A stretch of DNA of 49,946 nucleotides from DASTPP01 sp035762175. Its GTDB lineage: Bacteria; Myxococcota_A; Polyangia; Polyangiales; Polyangiaceae. A model generated the notes under the pieces. It was not told where the DNA came from. It saw only the letters and a program-made list of their open reading frames with translations, and did not search any database. Of this stretch, positions 26,696-33,895 are shown in pieces (position 1 is the stretch's first letter; the number at the start of each line of letters is the position of its first letter). The DNA is taken from contig DASTPP010000268.1 in assembly GCA_035762175.1 (NCBI GenBank), positions 1-49,946 on the forward strand. The letters run 5' to 3'. The translations under genes were made by a program, and so were the position numbers.

Positions 26696-27964
26696 ATGCG
26701 GACGGGCAAGACGGTCACGCTGTGCGTCAGCGGCAGCATCGCCGCGTACAAGGCGGCCGAGCTCGCGCGCCTCTTGCTGGGGGCGGGCGTGCGGGTCTTG
26801 CCGGTGATGACGGCGCGGGCCGAGTCCTTTCTCGGGGCGGCGACGCTCGCGGGGCTGACGGGCGAGCCGGTGCGCCGCGACATGTGGGACGCGTCGTTCG
26901 CCGGCGAGATGCACGTCGCGCTCGCCGCCGAGAGCGATCTCGTGGTGCTGGCGCCGGCGACGGCCGACCTCTTGGCGCGCCTCGCGGCGGGGCGGGCCGA
27001 CGATCTGGTGACGGCGCTCGCGCTCGTGGCCTCGTGCCCGGTGCTGGTCGCGCCGGCGATGCACCCGACGATGTGGGCGCACCCGGCGACGCGGCGCAAC
27101 GTCGAGCGGCTGCGGGCCGACGGGCGGGTGCGCTTCGCGGGGCCGGTCGAGGGCCCGGTCGCCTCGGGCGAGGTCGGGCTCGGGCGCATGGCCGAGCCCG
27201 CGGCCATCGCCGACGAGGCGCTCGCGCTGCTCGGGCCGCGCGATCTGGCGGGGCTGCGCGTGATCGTCTCGGCGGGCCCGACGGTCGAAGACATCGACCC
27301 GGTGCGCTACCTGTCGAACCGTTCGAGCGGGCAGATGGGCTTCGCGCTGGCGCGCGCGGCGGCGGCGCGGGGGGCCGCGGTGACGCTGGTGGCGGGGCCG
27401 GTGGGCCTCGCGACGCCGCCGGGGGTGCGGCGGGTCGACGTGCGCGGCGCGCTCTCGATGCGCGAGGCGCTCTGGGGGGCGCTCGGGCCGGGGCTCGAGG
27501 GGGCCGACGCGCTGGTGATGAGCGCGGCGGTGTCCGACTTTCGGCCGGCCGAGGCGCACGGCGAGAAGCGCAAGCGCGCGGGCGAGGGCGAGCAGGCCAG
27601 GCTCGAGCTGGTGCAGAACCCCGACCTGCTCGCCGAGATCGGGCGCGCGCGCGGCGGCCGCGCCCGGCCGGTGCTGGTGGGCTTCGCGGTCGAGACCGCG
27701 AGCGACGAGCGCATGGTCGCGTACGCGCGCGGCAAGCTGCGCGACAAGGGGGTCGATCTGGTGGTGGCCAACCACGCGGCCGACTCGCTCGGCCGCCCCG
27801 ACAACCGCGCCATCCTGGTGACCGAGGCCGAGGCCGAGGCCCTGCCGCCGCTCGCGAAGGGCGAGCTGGCCGGGCGAATTCTCGACCGGGTCGCGCGCCT
27901 TTGCGCGGCCCGCCCCGCCGGCCCCGCCCCGGCCGAGCCTTTGCCGGCGACGCGGGCCGAATGA
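26696..27964 (+). CDS. coaBC: Bifunctional phosphopantothenoylcysteine decarboxylase / phosphopantothenate-cysteine ligase
   Basis: Coenzyme A biosynthesis, two steps from 4'-phosphopantothenate. The CoaC flavoprotein domain (about 1-185) has the FMN-binding start (LCVSGSIAAYKAAELARLL) and catalytic His (EMHVALAAESD). The substrate motif reads PAMHPTMW, with His where E. coli has Asn. The flap reads VASGEVGLGRM, with Ser where E. coli has the reactive Cys. Both changes recall actinobacterial CoaBC. The CoaB domain (about 185-400) has VIVSAGPTVEDIDPVRYLSN, RSSGQMG, MSAAVSDFRP and a Lys-rich KRKRAGEG loop. ATG 26696 is preferred; GTG 26684 is in frame. It overlaps the next gene by 4 bases. Confidence 0.93.
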   Translation: MRTGKTVTLCVSGSIAAYKAAELARLLLGAGVRVLPVMTARAESFLGAATLAGLTGEPVRRDMWDASFAGEMHVALAAESDLVVLAPATADLLARLAAGRADDLVTALALVASCPVLVAPAMHPTMWAHPATRRNVERLRADGRVRFAGPVEGPVASGEVGLGRMAEPAAIADEALALLGPRDLAGLRVIVSAGPTVEDIDPVRYLSNRSSGQMGFALARAAAARGAAVTLVAGPVGLATPPGVRRVDVRGALSMREALWGALGPGLEGADALVMSAAVSDFRPAEAHGEKRKRAGEGEQARLELVQNPDLLAEIGRARGGRARPVLVGFAVETASDERMVAYARGKLRDKGVDLVVANHAADSLGRPDNRAILVTEAEAEALPPLAKGELAGRILDRVARLCAARPAGPAPAEPLPATRAE

Positions 27965-28755
27965 AGCGGGGCGGCGACAGGGGGGTCGTGCTCGCCGCCG
28001 TGGTCACGGTCGTCACGGCGCTCGGCGTGCAGCTCGCCTTCGCGCCGGCGTCGGCGGGCCGGCCGACGCTCTTTCTGGCCCTCGGCGTGCCGTACGCGGT
28101 CTTCTCGGCGCTCGCCCTCGCCCGCCTCCGGAGCGCGGGGCCCGCCGCCCGGGGCCGCGGCGCGCCCGCGGCGGGGCCCGACGCCGACCCCGCGTCGGGC
28201 CGCGGCGCGGGCGCCGAAGGGGGCGCGTCCGGGCCGCCGGGGCTGCCGCCGATGCGGCTCGGGCTGCGCTCGGGCGATCTGAGCTTCGGCTTCGGGATCG
28301 CCCTGGCCCTGGGCGCGCTGAGCGCGCTGGGCCGGCAGGTGATCGCCCCGCCCGGCTCGGGGGCCGAGCTCTGGGTGGTGCGGGTGTACCTGCAGTTCGG
28401 CAACCTCCCGCGGGAGAAGGGCGCCTACGTCGCGACGGCCGCGGCGGTCGTCGCGGTCGCCCTGCTCGAAGAGCTGACGTGGCGCGGGCTCGTGCAGCCC
28501 GCGCTCGAGGGGCGCTTCGGGGCGCGGCGCGCCTGGGTGCTCGGGGCGCTGCTCTTCGCGGCGGCGCACCTGCCGACGGTCTGGCGGCTCGAGGCGCCGG
28601 GCGCGGGGTCTAACCCCTTGGTCGTGCTGGCGGCGCTCGGCTGCGGGCTCGTCTGGGGGTTTTGCGCCGGGCGGCTGCGGCGGCTCGGCCCCTCGCTCGC
28701 CTCGCACGCGCTCTACACCTACGGCCTGACCATGGCCTTTCGCCTCTGGCCCTGA
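27961..28755 (+). CDS. CPBP family intramembrane metalloprotease
   Basis: A 264-residue membrane protein of the CPBP (Abi/Rce1-like) family. The three family motifs are visible in helices: EELTWRG (Glu-Glu-x-x-x-Arg), FAAAHLP and the C-terminal SHALYTYG. The two N-terminal helices (VVLAAVVTVVTALGVQLAF; TLFLALGVPYAVFSALALA) are followed by a cytoplasmic Ala/Gly/Pro-rich loop of about 45 residues. The substrate is unknown. ATG 27961 overlaps the coaBC stop (ATGA), so translation is probably coupled, although the two functions are unrelated. Confidence 0.88.
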   Translation: MKRGGDRGVVLAAVVTVVTALGVQLAFAPASAGRPTLFLALGVPYAVFSALALARLRSAGPAARGRGAPAAGPDADPASGRGAGAEGGASGPPGLPPMRLGLRSGDLSFGFGIALALGALSALGRQVIAPPGSGAELWVVRVYLQFGNLPREKGAYVATAAAVVAVALLEELTWRGLVQPALEGRFGARRAWVLGALLFAAAHLPTVWRLEAPGAGSNPLVVLAALGCGLVWGFCAGRLRRLGPSLASHALYTYGLTMAFRLWP

Positions 28756-28806
28756 CGCGGGCCCGGCCGGGCGCGGGCGCGGGCGATTCCGCGAGGGCTG
28801 TGCCCG

Positions 28807-28835
28807 TTGACCCGCCCCGCGCGGGACGCTACTCA
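28807..28835 (+). promoter_or_regulatory. Candidate promoter of YebC-family gene
   Basis: TTGACC (28807-28812), 17 bases, TACTCA (28830-28835). The start codon follows at 28900, with a GAGGTG ribosome site at 28889-28894. Confidence 0.5.
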
Positions 28836-28899
28836 GGGGGCGGCGCGGCCCTTCGGGGCCCCCCCGGCGGGGGGCAGCGCGAGCCAACGAGGTGCGGCG

Positions 28900-29652
28900 A
28901 TGAGCGGGCATTCGAAGTGGGCGACGATCAAGCACAAGAAGGGCGCGCTCGACGCGAAGCGGGGCAAGGTCTTCACCAAGCTCATCAAAGAGCTCACCGT
29001 GGCCGCGCGCCTGGGCGGCGGCGACCCGGGGGGCAACCCCCGCCTGCGCCGCGCCATCGCCGACGCGAAGGCGCAGCAGATGCCCAACGACACCATCAGC
29101 CGCGCGGTCAAGCGGGGCACGGGCGAGATCGAGGGCGCGGCGTACGAAGAGGTGCTTTACGAGGGCACGGGGCCCGGCGGCACGCTCTTTCTGGCCGAGG
29201 GCATGACCGACAACCGGAACCGCACGGTCGCCGAGCTGCGCAAGATCTTCGAGCGCAACAACGGCAACCTCGGCGGCAGCGGCTCGGCGAGCTGGGCCTT
29301 CGAGCGCAAGGGCGTCATCACGATCGCGAAAGACGGCGCGACCGAAGACCAGCTGATGGAGGTCGCGGTCGGCGCGGGCGCCGACGACTACAGCGACCAG
29401 GGCGAGCTCTGGCAGGTCGTCAGCCCGCCCGAGGCGCTCGACGCGGTGGGCAAGGCGCTCGAGGCGGCGAAGATCGCGCTCAAAGAGAGCTCGCTGCAGT
29501 TCTTGCCCAAGGCGAAAAAGCCGGTGACCGGCCGCGACGCCGAGCTCGCCCTGCAGCTCAGCGAGATGCTCGACGACCACGACGACGTGCAGAACGTCTT
29601 CAGCGACTTCGACCTGTCCGAAGAAGAGATCGCGCGCATCGCGGGGTCCTGA
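28900..29652 (+). CDS. YebC/PmpR (TACO1) family protein
   Basis: A 250-residue protein matching the family from the first residue (MSGHSKWATIKHKKGALDAK) through three domains. Motifs include GGGDPGGNPRLRRAIADAK, MPNDTISRAVKRGTGE, YEGTGPGGTLFLAEGMTDNR and the acidic C-terminus DFDLSEEEIARI. Members were long annotated as transcriptional regulators; the mitochondrial homologue TACO1 acts in translation, and recent work ties the family to relief of ribosome stalling. That would suit a proteome as Pro-rich as this one (inference). ATG 28900 has GAGGTG 5 bases upstream. No ruvC follows, unlike in many bacteria. Confidence 0.95.
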   Translation: MSGHSKWATIKHKKGALDAKRGKVFTKLIKELTVAARLGGGDPGGNPRLRRAIADAKAQQMPNDTISRAVKRGTGEIEGAAYEEVLYEGTGPGGTLFLAEGMTDNRNRTVAELRKIFERNNGNLGGSGSASWAFERKGVITIAKDGATEDQLMEVAVGAGADDYSDQGELWQVVSPPEALDAVGKALEAAKIALKESSLQFLPKAKKPVTGRDAELALQLSEMLDDHDDVQNVFSDFDLSEEEIARIAGS

Positions 29653-29732
29653 GGCGGGCGCGTCGCGCGGGCCCCGGCGCGCGCCGCCGCGCCCGGGGCC
29701 CGGGCCCGGGTCGCCCGGCGCCCGCGCCGCCC

Positions 29733-29790
29733 GGGGCTCGGCCGCGCGGCGCTCAGGGCTCGGGGCTCGGCCGCGCGGCGCTCAGGGCTC
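29733..29790. repeat. 29-bp tandem duplication at the end of the BatA-like gene
   Basis: Two adjacent copies, 29733-29761 and 29762-29790, each beginning GGGGCTCGGCCGCGC. The right copy contains the stop codon (29782-29784) and last codons of the minus-strand gene, so its tail has been duplicated downstream. Confidence 0.8.
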
Positions 29791-31728
29791 GGCCTCGCGG
29801 CGCCACTGCACGAGGCGCAGGGCGGCCTCGCCGGCGAGCACGACGAGCAGCAAGAGGGCGACGTAGGGCGAGGCGTCGACGCTGGCGCGCGAGGTGCCGA
29901 GCGCCTCGCTGGTGGTCGCGGGGGCGGCGGCGCGGGGGCGCAGGTCGACCTCGGCCTCGGCGATCTCGGCGATGCGCGCCTCGGCCTGGGCGCCGCTACT
30001 GATTTCGTAGAGCCCGGCGCGCTCGGGCACGAGGCGGCGCCCGCCGCCGTCGTCGCGCAGCGGGACGGGGCGGCCGTCGGGGCCGCGCACCCGGGGCGCC
30101 TCGGCGCCGGGCAGGGCCCAGGCCATGCCGACGGTGACGCGGCGGTCGGTGCCGTGGGCCTTGGCGGCCTCGAGCGCGTCGTCGAGGAGGCCGACGAAGG
30201 CGGGGCGCAGGGGCAGGTCGCTGGTCTCGGCGCTGCCGGGCAGGGTGACGACGTAGGCGAGGCCGCGGCCGACGGGGCGCTCCATCACGAGGGGGGCGCC
30301 GTCGGTCCAGCGGGCGAGCACGGTGGCGCCCTCGGCGGCGCGGGCCTCGGCGAGGGCGCGGCCCTTGGGGGCGAGGTCGTCGAGGCCCTGGGCGGGCAGG
30401 GAGAAGGCCGAGGCGGGGTCGGCGCCCTTCGGGGCCTTGTCGGCCCAGCGCACGGGGCCGGGGACGAAGGGGTCGAAGGCGGCGCCGAGGATGGCGGCGC
30501 CGGCGCGGGGGCCGAGGAAGAGCACGCCGACGCCGCCCTTGTCGAGCCAGACGCGGAAGGCGGCGCGCGCCTCGGGGGTCAGCCCGGGCGGGTCGTCGAG
30601 GAAGACGGCCGAGAAGGCGGCGAGGTCTTCGACGTGGTCGGGCACGACGGGCAACGGCCGGACGTTCTGCGCCTCGTCGATGGCGCCGAGCGCCTGCTCG
30701 ATGGGCGGGGGCCCGCCGGTCTCGACGCCGCCCTGGCTCGCGTCGCTGACGACGGCGACGGCCGAGGGGCCGCCGAGCGAGGCGACGGGGGCCTCGTCGT
30801 CGGCGGCGAGGGCGTCTTGGCCCGTCAGGCGCGCGCGCAGCGGCTGGGCGGCGTCGAGGGTCTCGGCGACCGGCACCTCGAACTCGGACGAGGCCTTGCG
30901 CTCGAGGGGCCGCGAGCCGACGACCTGCGCGCCGGCGAGCACCTCGACCGCGCGCCCCTCGGCGTCGGCCTCGAGCCCGCAGGCGACGCGCACGCGCACC
31001 GCGGCGCCGCGCCGCAGGGCGCGCACGAGGCCGCAGTCGGGCGCGCGCGCGCGCAGCTCGGGCAGCGGGGCCCAGACGGGCACCTCGGCCCCCTCGCCGA
31101 GGGGCGGGGCTTCGGAGCGGCCGTCGGCCAGGTCGCTCAGCACGACGACGCGGCGGTCGGCCTGGGGCATCGACTTGGCGAGGCTGGTCGCGAGGGCGAG
31201 GGCGCCGTCGAGGTCGGTCGGCCGGTCGGTCGGCACGATCGACGCGAGGGCGCGCTCGGCGGCGGCGAGCTCGGTCGTCGCCGCGAGCACGACGCGGGCC
31301 GGGGCGCCGGCGGCGACGACCGCGACCCCGTCGCCCTCGCGCGCCGAGCCGAGCACCTCGGCCGCGCCGGCGAGCGCGCGCACGAGGCGGGTCTGCTGGC
31401 CGAGCCGCGCCTGCATGCTCATCGAGTCGTCGACGACGAGCACGAGGCCGACCGACGCGCCGCCGCTGCGGCCGACCGCGAGGCGCGAGCAGCGCACGAG
31501 GGGGGTCGCGCCGAGCAGCGCGAGGCCGAGCACGGCGAGCGAGCGCAGGGCGAAGAGGCCCCGGTCTTCGAGCTTGGCGCGCCGCTTGGCGACCGGCGAG
31601 GCCTTGGGCACGAGGCGCGCCGGGGCGAAGGGCACGACGTCGGCGCGGCGCCTCCGCAAGAGGTGCGCGAGCAGCGGCGCGACGACCAGGAGGCCGACGA
31701 GCAGCCCGAGCGCGACCTGGAACCTCAC
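29782..31728 (-). CDS. BatA-like VWA membrane protein
   Basis: A 648-residue inner-membrane protein. The N-terminus has the BatA pattern: a helix (ALGLLVGLLVVAPLLAHLLRRRR), a juxtamembrane segment with RRAKLEDR, and a second helix (LFALRSLAVLGLALLGATPLV). A VWA domain (about 90-260) has the MIDAS start VLVVDDSMSMQ and VVVLSDLADG. A further domain resembling glutamine-amidotransferase-like or flavodoxin-like folds (about 310-480: AVFLDDPPGLTPEARAAFRVW) and a C-terminal helix (YVALLLLVVLAGEAALRLVQW) follow. GTG 31728 overlaps the DUF58 stop (GTGA). It is the last gene of the minus-strand operon. Such proteins form complexes with DUF58 proteins and MoxR ATPases; no MoxR is present here. Confidence 0.85.
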   Translation of the reverse strand: MRFQVALGLLVGLLVVAPLLAHLLRRRRADVVPFAPARLVPKASPVAKRRAKLEDRGLFALRSLAVLGLALLGATPLVRCSRLAVGRSGGASVGLVLVVDDSMSMQARLGQQTRLVRALAGAAEVLGSAREGDGVAVVAAGAPARVVLAATTELAAAERALASIVPTDRPTDLDGALALATSLAKSMPQADRRVVVLSDLADGRSEAPPLGEGAEVPVWAPLPELRARAPDCGLVRALRRGAAVRVRVACGLEADAEGRAVEVLAGAQVVGSRPLERKASSEFEVPVAETLDAAQPLRARLTGQDALAADDEAPVASLGGPSAVAVVSDASQGGVETGGPPPIEQALGAIDEAQNVRPLPVVPDHVEDLAAFSAVFLDDPPGLTPEARAAFRVWLDKGGVGVLFLGPRAGAAILGAAFDPFVPGPVRWADKAPKGADPASAFSLPAQGLDDLAPKGRALAEARAAEGATVLARWTDGAPLVMERPVGRGLAYVVTLPGSAETSDLPLRPAFVGLLDDALEAAKAHGTDRRVTVGMAWALPGAEAPRVRGPDGRPVPLRDDGGGRRLVPERAGLYEISSGAQAEARIAEIAEAEVDLRPRAAAPATTSEALGTSRASVDASPYVALLLLVVLAGEAALRLVQWRREAEP

Positions 31729-32648
31729 CGCGCCCCCCGCCGCACGGCCCGCAAGAGCTCGCGCACGACCCCGACCGGCGGGTCGCTCGTCGTCGCCTTG
31801 ACGAGCGCGCCGCCCCGGCCCTCGAGCCGCTTCGCCCAGGCCGCGTCGGTCTCTTCGAGCGCGGCGCGGTAGGCGGCGCGCACCGCCGCCGCCTCGGTCT
31901 CGACCTCGTAGTCGCCCTCGAGCGCCTGCAGGCGCAGCGGCCCCTCGAAGGGCAAGAGCCGCTCGTCCGGGTCGAGCACGCGCAGCCCGACGAGGCTCTT
32001 GCCCCCCGAGGCGAGCGCGCAGAAGCGCGCCGGGGTCTCGGGGTGCGTGTCGACCAGGTCGCTCAGGAACACGAGCACCGAGCCGCGCCGCGCCGAGCGG
32101 CCGAGCGCCGCCACCCCGCGCTCGAGGGCGGCGAGGTCCCCGCTCAGGTCGCCCCCGGGCCGCACCGACTCGAGCGCGGCGACGAGGCGCTCGAAGGCCT
32201 CGCGCCCGGCCGAGGCGGGCAGCGAGCGGGCGCCCTCGCCGCCGAGCACCTCGAGCGAGACCGGGTCGCCCGAGGCGAGCGCGACGCGCGCGAGCGCGCC
32301 GGCGAGCGCCGCGGCGTAGGCGAACTTGGTGACCGGCGCGCGCCGCCCGCCGTAGGCCATCGAGGCGCTCGCGTCGACGAGCAGCCGGAGCGTGCGGTCG
32401 GTGTCGGTCTGCAGCTCGCGCACGATGGGCCGGTCGTGCCGCAGGGTCGCCCGCCGGTCGAGCAGGCGCAGGTCGTCGCCCGGCGCGTAGGGCCGGTGCC
32501 CGCCGAACTCGACGCCCGCGCCCTTGCGCGTGCTCGCGTGCTCGCCCGCGTACACGCCGTCGGCGATGGCCCGCGCCCGCAGCCGCAGCGACGCGAGCCC
32601 CGCCCAGTCGAAGGTGGGGTTCGGTGCGGACGACGAGCGCGACGCCAC
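31725..32648 (-). CDS. DUF58 domain protein
   Basis: About 307 residues. The N-terminal half has the DUF58 signature: GVEFGGHRPYAPGDDLRLLD then RRATLRHDRPIVRELQ. The second half is VWA-like with VDASASMAYGG as MIDAS and VLVFLSDLVDTHPET. DUF58 proteins partner with VWA membrane proteins and MoxR AAA+ ATPases in metal insertion or protein maturation. I chose GTG 32648, 20 bases after the preceding gene's stop, because codons farther upstream read as Arg/Gly/Pro-rich noise. A TTG that overlaps that stop codon is an alternative. It overlaps the BatA-like gene by 4 bases. Confidence 0.85.
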   Translation of the reverse strand: MASRSSSAPNPTFDWAGLASLRLRARAIADGVYAGEHASTRKGAGVEFGGHRPYAPGDDLRLLDRRATLRHDRPIVRELQTDTDRTLRLLVDASASMAYGGRRAPVTKFAYAAALAGALARVALASGDPVSLEVLGGEGARSLPASAGREAFERLVAALESVRPGGDLSGDLAALERGVAALGRSARRGSVLVFLSDLVDTHPETPARFCALASGGKSLVGLRVLDPDERLLPFEGPLRLQALEGDYEVETEAAAVRAAYRAALEETDAAWAKRLEGRGGALVKATTSDPPVGVVRELLRAVRRGAR

Positions 32649-32668
32649 GACCCAGGGCGTAGCACAGC

Positions 32669-33895
32669 TCAAAACCGGCCGCCCAGGGCCGCGCCCGCGG
32701 CGCCCGGCAGGACGAAGGCGCCGGCCGACAGGTCGGCCGCCCCCGGCCGCGGCGCGTCGTCGCGGCGCGGGGCCGCGCGCGGGGCCAGGGGGCCGACCGG
32801 CGAGGGGTGGTCGAAGGCGTAGAGCAGGGCCCCCGCGGCCAAGAGCGCCGCCCCCGCCCCGAGCGAGACGCCCGCGACGCGCACCCACAAGTCTCGCGCC
32901 TCGAGCGCGCCGTTGTAGCGGTCGCGCTCGGAGGCCGACAGGCTGCGCGACTCGCCCGCGGCGGCGAGGTCTTTGGCCTCGCCCTCGCGGGCGAGCGCCA
33001 GCGCCGCCCCGCCCCCCCCCGCGAGCAGGGCCGCGCCGCCCGCGCCGAGCAGGGCGAAGGACGCGACGCGCTGGCCCGTCACGGGCAGGTCGGCGGCGAA
33101 GGTCTGCCGCTCGCCCCGCCCCACCACCACCTCGCGCGCGACCGCCCGCCGGCCCGGCCGCGTCACGGCCACCACGTGCGCGCCCGGCTCGACCTCGACC
33201 GGCGCCCCGAGCGGCGCGCCGCCCAGCTCGCGCCCGTCGAGAAAGAGGCGCGCGCCCTCCGGCACCCGGAAGGCCAGGAGCCCCGGCCGCGGGCGCAGCG
33301 CGACGTGCAGCGCCACCAGATCGCTCTCGACCGCCATCAGCTCGTCGCGCTCGTCGAAGTAGCCCGGCGCCCGCACCAGCACCGCGTGCTTGCCCGGCCG
33401 GACCTCGCGCACCAGCGGCGCCGGCGTCGCCTCGCCCCCGTCGAGCGACACGAGCGCGCCCTGGGCCGAGCTCGACACGAGCAGGCGCGTCGGGCGCTTC
33501 TCTTCGCGCGGCGCCGGGCCCTGCGCCCCGAGCCGCCCGGCCATCGGCTCGAGCTCCGCGAGCGCCTCGACGGCGTCGCCCCGGCGCGCCCCCTGCGGCT
33601 CCTGCTCGAGGTAGGCCCGGTAGTGCGCGATGGCCGCGCGCAGGCGCTCGGGCCGGCGGTCGATGAGGTACTGCCGCCGCTCGGCCTGGCCCAGCGAGAA
33701 GAGAATGGCCGGCCGGGGCGCCAGCTTCTGCGCCGCCTCGAAGGCCTGGATCGCCGCGAGGTACTGCCGCGCCCCGTACGCCTCGGCGCCGGCGTTGAAG
33801 TACTCTTTCGCCTTGTCGACGCGCTCGCCCTGCGCGCGCGCCGCCGCCGCGACGAGGCAGAGCGCGAGGGCGACGCGCGCCCCGCGCCGCCTCAT
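32669..33895 (-). CDS. Secreted TPR / PEGA-domain protein with membrane helices
   Basis: A 408-residue exported protein. The signal peptide (MRRRGARVALALCLVAAAARAQG) is followed by TPR-like helices (about 28-110: AKEYFNAGAEAYGARQYLAAI; LEQEPQGARRGDAVEALAEL), three PEGA-like beta modules (about 130-300: GALVSLDGGEATPAPLVREV; GARLFLDGRELGGAPLGAPV) and two hydrophobic segments near 285-310 and 350-370. The layout resembles the secreted partner of the kinase at 5181. ATG 33895 overlaps the upstream lipoprotein's stop (ATGA), so this is the third of five genes in the operon. No catalytic residues are seen. Confidence 0.78.
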   Translation of the reverse strand: MRRRGARVALALCLVAAAARAQGERVDKAKEYFNAGAEAYGARQYLAAIQAFEAAQKLAPRPAILFSLGQAERRQYLIDRRPERLRAAIAHYRAYLEQEPQGARRGDAVEALAELEPMAGRLGAQGPAPREEKRPTRLLVSSSAQGALVSLDGGEATPAPLVREVRPGKHAVLVRAPGYFDERDELMAVESDLVALHVALRPRPGLLAFRVPEGARLFLDGRELGGAPLGAPVEVEPGAHVVAVTRPGRRAVAREVVVGRGERQTFAADLPVTGQRVASFALLGAGGAALLAGGGGAALALAREGEAKDLAAAGESRSLSASERDRYNGALEARDLWVRVAGVSLGAGAALLAAGALLYAFDHPSPVGPLAPRAAPRRDDAPRPGAADLSAGAFVLPGAAGAALGGRF

